64,000 bases of DNA from Pyrinomonadaceae bacterium. Lineage in GTDB: Bacteria > Acidobacteriota > Blastocatellia > Pyrinomonadales > Pyrinomonadaceae. The notes below the pieces were generated by a model, which did no database searches, was not told where the DNA came from, and saw only the letters and a list, made by a program, of their open reading frames with translations. The position numbers and the translations under genes were made by a program. The first letter of the stretch is position 1, and every line of letters begins with the position of its first letter. Location of the stretch: positions 62,001-126,000 of the forward strand of contig JAIBCC010000015.1 of the NCBI GenBank assembly GCA_019694395.1, in the 5' to 3' direction. This document shows, in pieces, positions 53,413 through 63,261 of the stretch.

Positions 53413-55074
53413 TTATTTGGCTTGATAGACAACCTTGCCGTCCATAATTGTTTGTAAAACTTTGACATCCCAGATTTTGACCGGATCAATTTTGAAAATA
53501 TCATCCGACAAAATCACAAAATCAGCCAGTTTTCCGACTGAAATTGTTCCTTTTGCATTTTCCTGAAATTCGGCAAATGCCGAGCCTTGCGTGTAGGCGC
53601 GAACGGCTTCTTCGACGGTGATTTTTTGTTCAGGAAGCCAACCATTCGGATTTTTGTTGTCCAAAGTTCGTCGTGTCACCGCCGCATAAATTCCCCACAT
53701 TGGGTTCAAGGGCGCAACAAACCAATCCGTTCCAAACGCCAAAGTTGCGCCGTTATCAAGCAATGAACGAAAAGCGTAAGTTCCTTTCAGACGCTCGGCA
53801 TCCAATCGCTTAAAAGCCCAACGTCCATCATCAATGCAATGAAAGGGCTGCATCGAAGCTACAACTTTTTGTTTGCCAAAGTTTTTGATCGCTTCGGGTG
53901 TTAAATGCTGTGAGTGTTCGATCCGAAAACGCCTGTCGCGTGTGCCGTTCTCTTTTTCCGCATCAGCATAAATTTTCAAAATTTCATCGTTGGCACGGTC
54001 TCCGATAGCGTGAATCATAACTTGCAAACCGAATTTATCGGCATCAAGAACCTGTTTTCTAATGACAGACATTTCACTCAGAGGCAAGCCGACTGTATTT
54101 GGCGAATCCAAATAAGGCTTGTAAAACCAGGCAGTTGTCGAACCGAGCGAACCATCGGCAAAACCTTTCAACCCGCCAACCCGCAGCATTTCCGAGCCGA
54201 AATTTCTGGTTACGCCCACCCGTTGCCAGCGTTGCCAATCGCCAAGCGGAGAAACGGCAAAAATACGGGTTTTCAATTTTCCCTGCCGAATCATTTCCTG
54301 ATAAACGCCGACATCAGTTCCCGCCGACATATCCTGAACGCTGGTCACGCCCAAGCTCGCGGCATAATTGGTAGCGGTTTCGAGTGCCTCCATTTTTTGC
54401 TCAAAAGACATATCGGGAATTGCCTGATAAATGTAACTTTGGGCATTATCTTTGAAAATTCCGGTCGGATTGCCGTTTGAGTCCCGAACAATCACGCCTC
54501 CTTCAACATCTTTCGTATTTTTATCAACTTTCGCCAGCTTCATTGCCAACGAATTCGCCAACGACATATGTCCGTCTAAACGGTTGATAAAAACCGGATT
54601 ATCGGGCGTGACGGCATCAATCATCGCGGCAGTCGGCAAATTATTTGGAGTCCAATTTTCGTGATCCCAATTCCCGTTCAAAATCCAACGACCTTTCGGC
54701 AGTTTTTTGGCAAAATCGGCAATCCTCTGCACAAACTCCTGCGGCGTTTTGGCATCACGCAAATCTACACTCGCCAATCCCGCTCCACCGTCCAAAAAGT
54801 GAACGTGAGCGTCGTTAAATCCCGGTAAAACTAATTTCCCTTGGGCATCAATGACTTTGGTGTTTTTGCCAATTAATGATTTCGTTTCCGCATTTGAGCC
54901 GATTGCCACGATTTTATTGCCAATTACCGCGATTGATTCTGCATTGGGTTTGGTTTTGTCCATCGTGCGGACATTCGCGTTGATGATAACTAAATCAGCC
55001 GTTAAAGTTTGGGCGAAAGTTTGGGATTGAAAAAATAATACAATAACGAAAAAGATAGCAATGATTTTATTCAT
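53413..55074 (-). CDS. Exported amidohydrolase of the YtcJ-like family
   Basis: 553 residues with signal peptide (FFQSQTFAQ). Metal ligands His90/His92 are in [62 protein letters not shown] and [13 protein letters not shown] are typical conserved blocks. The beta-sandwich flanks ([13 protein letters not shown] and [11 protein letters not shown]) complete the fold. It hydrolyses an unknown amide or related bond, outside the cytoplasm given the signal. Confidence 0.92.
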   Translation of the reverse strand: MNKIIAIFFVIVLFFQSQTFAQTLTADLVIINANVRTMDKTKPNAESIAVIGNKIVAIGSNAETKSLIGKNTKVIDAQGKLVLPGFNDAHVHFLDGGAGLASVDLRDAKTPQEFVQRIADFAKKLPKGRWILNGNWDHENWTPNNLPTAAMIDAVTPDNPVFINRLDGHMSLANSLAMKLAKVDKNTKDVEGGVIVRDSNGNPTGIFKDNAQSYIYQAIPDMSFEQKMEALETATNYAASLGVTSVQDMSAGTDVGVYQEMIRQGKLKTRIFAVSPLGDWQRWQRVGVTRNFGSEMLRVGGLKGFADGSLGSTTAWFYKPYLDSPNTVGLPLSEMSVIRKQVLDADKFGLQVMIHAIGDRANDEILKIYADAEKENGTRDRRFRIEHSQHLTPEAIKNFGKQKVVASMQPFHCIDDGRWAFKRLDAERLKGTYAFRSLLDNGATLAFGTDWFVAPLNPMWGIYAAVTRRTLDNKNPNGWLPEQKITVEEAVRAYTQGSAFAEFQENAKGTISVGKLADFVILSDDIFKIDPVKIWDVKVLQTIMDGKVVYQAK

Positions 55075-55133
55075 ATTTTGACGAATGGTTTGTTAAGTTG
55101 ATACAAAAATATTTTGGAATCCGCAATCTTACT

Positions 55134-56042
55134 TTAATTGAAGCGTCCGCCAACAACCCATTTAATTGTTTTTGCTACAGACATGGGAATTCCATCTTTT
55201 TCTTGTGGAAGAAATCTCATACGCAAAACTGTAAGTATCACATCCCGGCGAAAGTTGGGCATTAATTTTTCAAGAACTACAATTTTTGAAACTTGTCCGT
55301 GTTCAGAAAAAGTTATTCTTAAATTAACTTCTCCGCCCATAGTAAGATTGGCAGGGGCAAAACTGGAAAGTGTTATGGGCTGATAAATTATGAATAATGG
55401 CTCTGTTTGAGGATCAGAATTAGTTGACATTTTCGCATCATTCTTTACTTTTTCTATATTTTCCTCAAACTCAATTGGCGTTTGAGCTAATTTGGAGAAT
55501 CGTGTGCCATTTTGATTAGTTGAAGTTTTCCCCACGGGTTTGAATATCAAGGAATTCAAAAACCGTCGGATAGCTGGAGTTTCACCTAAACGTGATGAAG
55601 CAGTCAATACATAAAAGTAATTATTTGAAAAAAAATATTGCTTCACTGAGTATTGGTTGTCGCCCTTATAAGCAACCTGTTCAATTTTGAATCCTCCTTT
55701 ATTGATTTCAGATTCAACTTTTTTGTATTTTTGTTTGTAAAGAAATTCGGTTGATGCCTTTAAAGCCCTGATCTGATCCTTTTCATCAATCTCACTAAAT
55801 CGTCTTTTGAAAACCTCAAAATTTATCAATGTATGTTCAAAATACGAATTAAATACAGTTAGCTCTGAGTGATCAACGCTACGACCATCTTTATCATAAA
55901 AAAAGCCATATTTCGTTGGAACTTCAATAGAGAATTCACCGTCATCACTTTGCACCCGCATCCATTCATCTTTTTGAGAACTTTGGGCAAAGGAAATTGT
56001 TGTTAGAAAGAGTAAGATTAAAATTGAAATTAATTTTTTCAT
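55134..56042 (-). CDS. Exported protein with TonB C-terminal-like domain
   Basis: About 302 residues from ATG 56042 (MKKLISILILLFLTTISFAQ). The last 80 residues, NLTMGGEVNLRITFSEHGQV followed by SKIVVLEKLMPNFRRDV and MRFLPQEKDGIPMSVAKTIK, match the TonB_C fold used by energy-transducer-like proteins. There is no inner-membrane anchor or Pro-rich spacer, so it is not a true TonB. It starts 11 bases after the SUKH-like gene, so the three leftward genes form an operon. Confidence 0.78.
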   Translation of the reverse strand: MKKLISILILLFLTTISFAQSSQKDEWMRVQSDDGEFSIEVPTKYGFFYDKDGRSVDHSELTVFNSYFEHTLINFEVFKRRFSEIDEKDQIRALKASTEFLYKQKYKKVESEINKGGFKIEQVAYKGDNQYSVKQYFFSNNYFYVLTASSRLGETPAIRRFLNSLIFKPVGKTSTNQNGTRFSKLAQTPIEFEENIEKVKNDAKMSTNSDPQTEPLFIIYQPITLSSFAPANLTMGGEVNLRITFSEHGQVSKIVVLEKLMPNFRRDVILTVLRMRFLPQEKDGIPMSVAKTIKWVVGGRFN

Positions 56043-56052
56043 ATTTACAAGA

Positions 56053-56526
56053 TTAGTCATTTTTGATTTTTTCCAAAGCCAATTTCAAAAAGGAATCGGA
56101 GACTGTTTCAAGAATTTGAACTTTATTTCGACACAAAATACTTTCGTGGTCAATTCGCACAATAGGAAATTCTCGCCTGCTTCGTGAAATATTTGTATCA
56201 AAGCAAATCGGGTCATAACTTCCATCATCAGGACGCGCAAATTGGATAAAACCGTCTTGCAATGTCAATTCAGAAATAAAACGATCCTTGAAAACGACAA
56301 TACTCAAATTTTCGTCAGAATTATTGTTGGCAAAAAATAATAAACCATTATAATCAAACGAATTAAAAGAATAACGTGAAATCAAAGAATGAAAAGAAAC
56401 AGGCAGCCGTTTCGGGAGATTTGTTTCAAACTCATCAATCCAATCAGACTTTGCTGTTCGTTGAAAATTGGTTTCGTGGGAATTTATGTTTTCAACAAAT
56501 TTATCTATGATTTCGTGAACATTCAT
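56053..56526 (-). CDS. SMI1/KNR4 (SUKH)-like protein
   Basis: 157 residues, no signal peptide. IDEFETNLPKRLPVSFHSLI then SRYSFNSFDYNGLLFFAN matches the SUKH core, 'LP.dy..fl..yng..' with the following beta strands, and ICFDTN...FPIVRIDHESIL the second half. SUKH proteins often neutralise polymorphic toxins or bind protein partners. It begins exactly one base after the stop of the caspase-like gene (TAG then ATG), implying translational coupling. Confidence 0.75.
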   Translation of the reverse strand: MNVHEIIDKFVENINSHETNFQRTAKSDWIDEFETNLPKRLPVSFHSLISRYSFNSFDYNGLLFFANNNSDENLSIVVFKDRFISELTLQDGFIQFARPDDGSYDPICFDTNISRSRREFPIVRIDHESILCRNKVQILETVSDSFLKLALEKIKND

Positions 56527-57363
56527 CTACCAACCCGTAACCAACAATCTGCTTGCCGATTTGACACTAATTTTTTGATATTTCGCGTATGCGCTTGCGG
56601 CGCGTGATTGAATTTGCGAATCGGTTTCGCCAAGCATCCAGCCTTCCAGCGCATCGTGCAGAATATAGGCTTCGGGAGCCATTAAATTTGAAGTCCAGAG
56701 CAAAGGCTTGGCGTTGGTCTTTTTCAAATGTTCGCCAAAATAATTGCGGCTCGCGCAAGCCAAAACGATAGCATCGCGTTTTGCTTCGTCTTTTTTAATG
56801 ATTTCCTTTTCCAATTTGAAATCCATCAAGCCATCGTGTCCGACAAAAGCCACCAAATCTGCGCTTCCCAAAGTTTGAATTGTTTGATTATTGACCGTTA
56901 CATTTTCCAGTATTTCGCCTGTAATTGCTGAGAAGAAATCGTTTATTGTTTCTTTCATTTTGCTGCCGCGATAGGCATCGGCAATCAGATAAACATTTTG
57001 GGTTTTATGTTTGAAAATGACTCGTTCCAGAACATTCTCCTTCGGATTCGCAATTGTGGCAACTTTTTGCCAGCTTGCAGATTTACCAAAATAGCTTTTG
57101 ACACCGTAAGCCGCGCCCCAATAGAGATTTTTTTCGGTATCTTCGCCGTTTCCCAGATGTGCGGGAACAGGCACAATCCCTTGATTTACATTGTCGCAAA
57201 GTGCCACCAAAACGTGGATTACTCTGGCGTTATTTGTAATCTTGGCAATAGGTTCGGATTTTGGCGCAGAGATATTTGGTGATGTGTTACTAACTTGTGT
57301 TTGTGCGGTTGAACAGTTCCAAAAACAAAATAAAGCCAATAAAATTAAGAATTTGTTTGACAT
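56527..57363 (-). CDS. Exported protein with possible caspase-fold His/Cys dyad
   Basis: 278 residues from ATG 57363 with a hydrophobic leader. Two clan CD-like blocks appear: a hydrophobic run ending in His-x-Gly (LVAFVGHDG, His176) and a second ending in Ala-Cys (DAIVLACAS, Cys203), the spacing and order seen in caspase/gingipain-type peptidases. Upstream, ARVIHVLVALCDNVNQG and NLYWGAAYGVKSYF are conserved-looking blocks I do not recognise from any named family. Peptidase activity is inference. The SUKH-like gene is coupled directly downstream. Confidence 0.7.
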   Translation of the reverse strand: MSNKFLILLALFCFWNCSTAQTQVSNTSPNISAPKSEPIAKITNNARVIHVLVALCDNVNQGIVPVPAHLGNGEDTEKNLYWGAAYGVKSYFGKSASWQKVATIANPKENVLERVIFKHKTQNVYLIADAYRGSKMKETINDFFSAITGEILENVTVNNQTIQTLGSADLVAFVGHDGLMDFKLEKEIIKKDEAKRDAIVLACASRNYFGEHLKKTNAKPLLWTSNLMAPEAYILHDALEGWMLGETDSQIQSRAASAYAKYQKISVKSASRLLVTGW

Positions 57364-57411
57364 AAAACACCTCGTCACTTCAAACTAAAAATCAGGCGGA
57401 TTATAGCACGG

Positions 57412-57897
57412 ATGAAAGAAAAGCACATTCAGATTTTAGGCGTTTTTTTATCAATTATTTACGCTGTGTTTATCGTTTGGCTTTATGCGGTTGAACCGAA
57501 AAGTTTGAGCGAAGTCGGCACGAAAGTAACTGTCACCGCCGGGACTTACGAAATTGATAAAGCTAAATTTGATGAAGGTTTACGGCTGTTTCGGGCTGAC
57601 AACTTCCCTGTCTCGCGTGACTTTTTTGCTCAAGCTGATCCCGAAAAACGCGATGCCAAAACTCAATTTTACATTGCCTACAGCTTTTACCGCCAAGGTT
57701 TTGGTAAAACTTACAATGACGATGCGCTTTTTAAACAAGGTTTGGAACAATTAAGCCGCGTTGACCCGAATTTCAAGAGCGATGATGCCGATTTGAAAAT
57801 GAAAACTCCCGCCGAACTCAAAAACGAATTTACCGAAGGCTTGCAACTGACGGCTGATGATTTTAACCCTCTCAAAGTCCTTCGTGAACGCAAATAA
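57412..57897 (+). CDS. Membrane-anchored TPR-like protein
   Basis: 161 residues with a single N-terminal transmembrane segment (ILGVFLSIIYAVFIVWLYAV) and no cleavage site, leaving about 130 residues outside. KFDEGLRLFRADNFPVSRDF and TQFYIAYSFYRQGFGKTYND form a TPR-like helix pair. Divergent from the caspase-like gene, 48 bases away. Function unknown. Confidence 0.7.
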   Translation: MKEKHIQILGVFLSIIYAVFIVWLYAVEPKSLSEVGTKVTVTAGTYEIDKAKFDEGLRLFRADNFPVSRDFFAQADPEKRDAKTQFYIAYSFYRQGFGKTYNDDALFKQGLEQLSRVDPNFKSDDADLKMKTPAELKNEFTEGLQLTADDFNPLKVLRERK

Positions 57898-58054
57898 CAC
57901 AAGATTTAACCTAAATTAATTTGGTGACTACTAAATATTGTGGTAAATTTTACCCATACTTAACCAAATTTTTCAATTTTTTAGTTTTAAACTATAAGCA
58001 TTTTTCCAAAGGTTAAGATATTCAATACCAATATTAAAAAAGGAAACAAATTTT

Positions 58055-60934
58055 ATGAAAAAGGTTTTTCAAGCGTTTAGCGGTCTTTTGATAGCTCTCG
58101 TTTTGTCTTTCCCGATCTTTGCTCAATCACAGGCAACTACAGGTTTGATTCAAGGAACCATAGTTGACCCGAACGGAGCAGTAGTTCAGGGCGCGACTAT
58201 CACCGTTAAAAATAAAGGAACCGGTTTTGAACGCAACACAACTTCAAATTCAGATGGTTTTTTCAGTCTTCCGTTGTTACCATTGGGTGCATACACGGTC
58301 ACAGCCGAAGCCAAAAGTTTTTCAAAATCAGTTATTGAAGGTTTAGAAGTTAATGTCGGTCAAACAACTTCGTTAAAAATCGAATTAAAAGTCGGAAGCA
58401 CTGTTCAAACGGTTGATATTCGTGCCGAGGGCGAAGGTGTAGAGGTCAGCCGCACCGAATTAAACACTTTGATTAACGAAAAATCCGTTGACGGATTACC
58501 GATCAATCGCCGCGACTTTTCGCGTTTTGCTCAATTAACTCCGGGCGTTTCGATTGTTCAAGGTCCTGACGGTGACGAGCTTACCATCAACGGTCAAAAA
58601 GGTATCCAAAACAATCTTTCGATTGACGGTGCTGATGCCAACAATCCGTTTTTCGGTGAAAATCGCGGCGGTCAGCGTCCTGCCTTTACCATCAGTTTGG
58701 AATCCGTCAAAGAATTCCAGGTGGTTCCCGTCGGTGCATCTGCCGAATTCGGTCGCTCGAGCGGTGGATTCGTCAATGTGGTAACTAAATCGGGAACTAA
58801 TGATTTTGCCGGTTCTGCCTTTCTTTATTTCCGTAATCAAGGACTTTCGAGTCAAAATCCTGATGCAGTTGCAGCAAATCTTCCAACCGAAGATTTTCGT
58901 AATTATCAAGTTGGTGCAAACATAGGCGGACCAATTAAGAAAGATAAAGCGTTTTTCTTTCTCGCGTATGAGCGCAATGACGGGATCAGCAAAAAACCAA
59001 ATAGTATTAACGCAACTTTGGCAAATATTTTTGCAACCCGTTTTAATGATCCAAACGAGCAAACCACTATTGAACGCACCAATGATGCCGACGTTTTGCT
59101 TGGCAAAGTTGATATTCAATTGAACAATAACAATTTGCTCACATTGCGTCATAATTTTAGCCGCGCCGAACAAGTTAATGGAACTTTTGATGTTCCGACT
59201 TGGGGACGTAGTGCGAACGGACGCGAAACCAGTAAGTCAAATTCATTTATCGGTCAATTGGTTAGTAATTTTTCATCAACTTTGTTGAATGAGTTCCGTT
59301 TCCAATGGGCAAAAGAAGAACGTCCGCGTTTTTATGATGATAAAGATTTGCCTGATACAACCATCGGAACTTTTGACGGAACAATTTCCTATCGTTTTGG
59401 TCGCCCGTTCTTTTTACCGGTTCCATCGGATGATACACGACTTCAATTTACCGATAACTTTACCGTTATTCGCGGCAACCACACGATTAAATTTGGTGCT
59501 GATTTAAACCGCACCAGAGTTTCGCAAACCTTTATCGGATTTGCCCGTGGACGCTATATTTTTGCGGCGGGAACGATTGCCGATGCAATTACAGGTTTCC
59601 AAAATTACATCAACGGCACAAGCGCAGCCGCTTTGCAACTTTATTTACAATTTGCACCGATTGGCAACCGCACCATCGAACAAGCCGGAACTCAAGCTTA
59701 TAACAACTTTGAACCTGGAATTTATGTTCAGGATAACTGGCAAGTTCGCCAAAATCTGACCTTAAATTTAGGTTTCCGTTGGGAAGGTCAATATCAACCC
59801 GATCCGATCAATGCTCCTTCGGCAACCCGCTACGGACAATTTTTGAGTGATCCGCGTTTTCCGTCAAATGGCACAATTCCTGATTTCAAAGACGGTTATC
59901 AACCACGTTTGGGGCTTTCCTGGTCACCGGGTAAAGACGGTAAAACCGCACTTCGATTTGGAGCAGGTTTATATTATGCCCGTATCCCCGGTCTGGTAGT
60001 TGCAGGTCCGCGTAACACAGACGGAGCAATTGCAGGAAATATCTTTTTTGCTAATTTCTTATGTGGTGGGGCAGGATTAGGAGGTTGTCCAACCTACCCC
60101 GGAATCGTTCCGACTGCCGGATTTACTCCTTTTAACCCCGGTATTGCAGTTTTTGCCCGTGATTTCAAAAATCCAAGAACTGTTCAATATAGTGCCAGCG
60201 TTGAACGCGAATTGGTTAAAGATTTGAACTTAACCGTTGCTTACAACTATGCCCATTCTACCCGTTTGACAACCTTTATCAATCGTGGCGATGGAAGATT
60301 ATATCCGGGTGGGGTTTCCCCGTTTGAAAAAGCAAATGGTTCAGGCGTTGGTGAAATCCGTTCAACCGAAAGCGTTGGAAAATCATTATTCCAAGGTTTA
60401 ACTTTTGCTTTGAATAAACGCTTTTCAAATCGTTTCCAATTCCAAGCCAATTATTTATTGAGTTGGGATAAATCGAGCGATGACAATGAACGCGACCCGT
60501 TCACTTTCCGTTATGCCGATCCGCGAAACTATTTGACACCCGAATACAATTGGTCTGACCGTGACCAACGGCATCGCTTTAATGCGTTTGCAGTCTTTAA
60601 TCTGCCCTACGACATTAGTCTTTCGCCGATTATCCAAGCACGTTCAGCCCAACCGACCAATGCCGCAAATCGTTCGACGACCTTTCCAAACATCGGTTTA
60701 AGAAATACTGCCAGACTCCAAAATGAATTTTTCAGTTTCGATTTCAGAGCCTCGAAAGTGTTCAAATTTACCGAAAAAATGTCGTTAGAAGCGATTTTTG
60801 ATGCATTCAATATCTTCAATAATCGTAACCAACGCAGTTTGCCGCGTCCGTTGACCTTTAACTTTGACGGAACGGTCACAGCCGGATTTGGTGAACCGCG
60901 TCAAGCTCAATTGGGAGTTAGATTTAAGTTCTAG
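58055..60934 (+). CDS. Oar-like TonB-dependent outer-membrane receptor
   Basis: 959 residues; AAAAAGGAAAC precedes ATG 58055. Signal peptide ends near FAQ. A carboxypeptidase-regulatory domain (31-115: LIQGTIVDPNGAVVQGATIT) is followed by a plug (about 130-235: LPINRRDFSRFAQLTPGVS, SAEFGRSSGGFVNVVTKSG) and a large beta barrel ending in the aromatic RFKF typical of outer-membrane proteins. This is the Oar-like architecture abundant in Acidobacteria, associated with uptake of large oligosaccharides or peptides. It is monocistronic, with a strong terminator 84 bases after the stop. Confidence 0.93.
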   Translation: MKKVFQAFSGLLIALVLSFPIFAQSQATTGLIQGTIVDPNGAVVQGATITVKNKGTGFERNTTSNSDGFFSLPLLPLGAYTVTAEAKSFSKSVIEGLEVNVGQTTSLKIELKVGSTVQTVDIRAEGEGVEVSRTELNTLINEKSVDGLPINRRDFSRFAQLTPGVSIVQGPDGDELTINGQKGIQNNLSIDGADANNPFFGENRGGQRPAFTISLESVKEFQVVPVGASAEFGRSSGGFVNVVTKSGTNDFAGSAFLYFRNQGLSSQNPDAVAANLPTEDFRNYQVGANIGGPIKKDKAFFFLAYERNDGISKKPNSINATLANIFATRFNDPNEQTTIERTNDADVLLGKVDIQLNNNNLLTLRHNFSRAEQVNGTFDVPTWGRSANGRETSKSNSFIGQLVSNFSSTLLNEFRFQWAKEERPRFYDDKDLPDTTIGTFDGTISYRFGRPFFLPVPSDDTRLQFTDNFTVIRGNHTIKFGADLNRTRVSQTFIGFARGRYIFAAGTIADAITGFQNYINGTSAAALQLYLQFAPIGNRTIEQAGTQAYNNFEPGIYVQDNWQVRQNLTLNLGFRWEGQYQPDPINAPSATRYGQFLSDPRFPSNGTIPDFKDGYQPRLGLSWSPGKDGKTALRFGAGLYYARIPGLVVAGPRNTDGAIAGNIFFANFLCGGAGLGGCPTYPGIVPTAGFTPFNPGIAVFARDFKNPRTVQYSASVERELVKDLNLTVAYNYAHSTRLTTFINRGDGRLYPGGVSPFEKANGSGVGEIRSTESVGKSLFQGLTFALNKRFSNRFQFQANYLLSWDKSSDDNERDPFTFRYADPRNYLTPEYNWSDRDQRHRFNAFAVFNLPYDISLSPIIQARSAQPTNAANRSTTFPNIGLRNTARLQNEFFSFDFRASKVFKFTEKMSLEAIFDAFNIFNNRNQRSLPRPLTFNFDGTVTAGFGEPRQAQLGVRFKF

Positions 60935-61017
60935 GAATGAAAATCCAACCCCCTTAACTTTTGATTAAACTTAATTTTGCTTCTGTTGATGCAAAATTGG
61001 GTTTTAATTTCCTAATA

Positions 61018-61056
61018 AAAAAAGGAAGTGATTTTACAATCAGCTTCCTTTTTTTA
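61018..61056. terminator. Bidirectional Rho-independent terminator
   Basis: AAAGGAAG with GATT, then the complementary AATC and CTTCCTTTTTTT form a stem with A-run before and T-run after. It serves the TonB receptor and the convergent pilin gene. Confidence 0.88.
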
Positions 61057-61077
61057 TTTAAAATCTGAATTTGTTTT

Positions 61078-61611
61078 TTAGTTACTGAGTGGAGTTCCAA
61101 TATTGGAGCAAATATTTGGACTTGTAGAGATTGTTCCGATTGTTGTCCAAGAAACTGATGCGTCAGTATATTTTATAACCCCTTCGGTATCGATTGCAAA
61201 ATTTCTCGTTCCGGTAGCAGTTATGCCGGAAACGGTGACCGGATTCGCTTCGGCAATGTGGCAGGCAGGTTCCCCAGGGACAGCTACTGCACTGGCACCA
61301 CGAAATTCAAAACCACTCTTGATGGCTTGATCAGCTGCTGTAGAATCAAGTGTTTCATCTAACAGGTTTAATTTTGAGAGAACTCCAAAAGAGTTTAATA
61401 CTCCTGGAGTTCCGGCATAATTACCGGCACCAGTTGTAGCTTGATAGGTTGCTTGTGCACCATGATAGGTGCGTAAAGTTGATATAGCCGAGCCTTCATT
61501 TGAAGACCGGCGGGCAGCTAGTAAATTAGGGATAGCAATTGCGGCAATGATGCCAATGATTACAACAACGATTAAAAGTTCGATAAGTGAAAAACCATTT
61601 TGTTTGTTCAT
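61078..61611 (-). CDS. Type IV pilin-like / major pseudopilin protein 1
   Basis: 177 residues. The leader MNKQNG is followed by FSLIELLIVVVIIGIIAAIA, the prepilin peptidase site (after Gly6) and hydrophobic assembly helix with Glu5 of the mature form. A polar domain follows (TTGAGNYAGTPGVL...ACHIAEANPVTVSGIT...NICSNIG) with two Cys likely in a disulfide. It belongs to the same family as the two genes to its right. Assembly by the type IV pilus or type II secretion machinery encoded elsewhere is assumed. Confidence 0.92.
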   Translation of the reverse strand: MNKQNGFSLIELLIVVVIIGIIAAIAIPNLLAARRSSNEGSAISTLRTYHGAQATYQATTGAGNYAGTPGVLNSFGVLSKLNLLDETLDSTAADQAIKSGFEFRGASAVAVPGEPACHIAEANPVTVSGITATGTRNFAIDTEGVIKYTDASVSWTTIGTISTSPNICSNIGTPLSN

Positions 61612-61860
61612 TTTCAGGGGGCTCCATCTAAGTTTAAGTTTTTGATTTGATTGACTTTATTGGTCAAAGATAATATTTTCAAAAACTGTGCCAAACTTCA
61701 AATAAAGCACTAACTCATTTTATTACAAGAACTTAGCTGTCACAAATAAAAAACTCCCATAAATTAAATGCTTGAGAATTAACAAAAATTGGGATTTTTA
61801 AATTAACCGGTAACATAATTTGTAACTTCAACTTTTCTGTTTAACTCCTTTATTTCAAAC

Positions 61861-61893
61861 AAAAGAAGCCTTGATTGTCTCAAGGCTTCTTTT
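61861..61893 (-). terminator. Rho-independent terminator of pilin 2
   Basis: AAAAGAAGCCTTGA and its perfect complement TCAAGGCTTCTTTT flank a 5-base loop, 18 bases beyond the stop at 61911. Confidence 0.88.
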
Positions 61894-61910
61894 GTTGATT
61901 TTGGAAAAGT

Positions 61911-62528
61911 CTATCGAATCATTGCAATGGTTCTTATTTGCTCTTCTGAACGAGGATAAACGGGTTGCTCAAGTGGGGTGCCGTTGATAATGATAATTCC
62001 CCCGTCCACATCTGAATTGACTGCCATTCCGCTCCATTTATTTGCCACGTTTTCGTGTTGAATTTCGCCTCCCGTGTTAATGGCAAAATACCTGTCCCCG
62101 GTTCTCATCATATTTGTTACCGAAAGATCAATAAAACCCATTATCGGCAATCCGCCTGACGCACTGGAGGTTGGCATTGCCATTCCAAAGAAAGTTGCCG
62201 GAGTTCCGGTTGATGCTGGTCTTCCGAATCCGGTAAAAACGTAACCGCTCTTAATTCCGGTTCCGAGTATTTCATCTAACAAATGAATACTGCCTAAAAC
62301 CTCAAAAGCATTGGTAACATTTTCTTCACCCGCATAATTACCCGCTCCAAAAGTTGCCTGGTAAGAAAGCTGTGCGCTGTGATAAGTCCGAAGTGATGAA
62401 ATTGCCGATCCTTCATTGGCAGCCTTGCGTGATGCAAGTAAATTTGGAATTGCAATTGCCGCGATGATTCCAATAATTACAACAACTATTAATAGTTCAA
62501 TTAAAGAAAAGCCTTTTTGATCTTTCAT
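61911..62528 (-). CDS. Type IV pilin-like protein 2
   Basis: 205 residues from ATG 62528; the longer frame to 62681 would put 51 unlikely residues ahead of the leader. MKDQKG then FSLIELLIVVVIIGIIAAIA gives the standard prepilin cleavage site. The C-domain (FGAGNYAGEENVTNAFEVLG, ending EEQIRTIAMIR) aligns with the other pilins early and diverges late, and it lacks Cys. Part of a tandem pilin family in which each copy carries its own terminator or leader. Confidence 0.9.
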   Translation of the reverse strand: MKDQKGFSLIELLIVVVIIGIIAAIAIPNLLASRKAANEGSAISSLRTYHSAQLSYQATFGAGNYAGEENVTNAFEVLGSIHLLDEILGTGIKSGYVFTGFGRPASTGTPATFFGMAMPTSSASGGLPIMGFIDLSVTNMMRTGDRYFAINTGGEIQHENVANKWSGMAVNSDVDGGIIIINGTPLEQPVYPRSEEQIRTIAMIR

Positions 62529-62733
62529 ATTTTGGGGTAGCCTCTTTTTTTGTATTTTTGCCAAGGTCGGCTTTTGATTTACATCAAAAATTATGCCAAA
62601 ACCTCGATATTTGATTAAAGATTGTATTTTCAACGGTTTGATGGATTTATAAATCTTCCGAACATTTTGCTTTTTTAACAAATTTCTATATTTTGTCTGC
62701 TAGTAGTTTACAAAAACTGTCAATTCTTTAAAC

Positions 62734-63261
62734 CTAATTGCTGAGCGGATTTGCGCTGCTGACATAAGGTAAACCGTTTGAATCAAGCGAACATCCGGCT
62801 CCAAATGAAAGCAAAGCGCTTGCACTCTGAATAACCCCATCCGTTGCAACTCCGAATTTTAGATTTCCGGTGGATGTAATTCCACTGACGGTGACTGGAA
62901 CACCCCGACCGCAAAATGAAGCTGTTGTTCCGGTCCCGGTTGTTACCATCATCCCGGTAAACCGGTAACCGCTTTTAATTCCGGTTGCCAGAACACTGTC
63001 TATCAACTTTGCATTTCCTAAATCAATAAAAGCCTGATTATTCAGTGCCGAACCTGAAGCACCGGCAAAATTTCCGGCTCCGATTGTTACCTGATAATTG
63101 AGTTGAGCGCTGTGAAAAGTTCTTAATGAAGAAATGGCGGAGGCTTCATTGGCAGCCCTGCGGGTAGCTAATTAATTTGGAATTGCAATCGCCACGATAA
63201 TTCCGATAATTACCACTACGATTATAAGTTCGATTAAAGAAAATCCATTTTGATCTTTCAT
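62734..63261 (-). pseudogene. Type IV pilin-like gene 3, interrupted by TAA after residue 29
   Basis: The frame begins at ATG 63261 with MKDQNG and FSLIELIIVVVIIGIIVAIA, continues IPN, then TAA (63172-63174), then LATRRAANEASAISSLRTFH in the same frame through to the stop at 62734. The stop replaces the conserved Leu of IPNLLA, a TTA-to-TAA change. Everything downstream (SGYRFTGMM, CGRGVPVTVSGIT, CSLDSN) aligns with pilin 1. As written, only a 29-residue peptide or a leaderless fragment can be made. Confidence 0.85.

Noticed and set aside
55134-56042. Genuine TonB energy transducer
   Set aside because: It has a cleavable signal peptide, no uncleaved inner-membrane anchor and no Pro-rich periplasmic spacer; only the C-terminal fold matches.
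62529-62681. 51-residue N-terminal extension of pilin 2
   Set aside because: Prepilins need a short leader before the GF cleavage site; ATG 62528 gives exactly that and matches the paralogs.
9419-63174. Reassignment of TAA to an amino acid
   Set aside because: Most intact genes in the window end in TAA (for example the ECF sigma and the SurA-like genes), and the interrupted sites would need different amino acids (Tyr and Leu).
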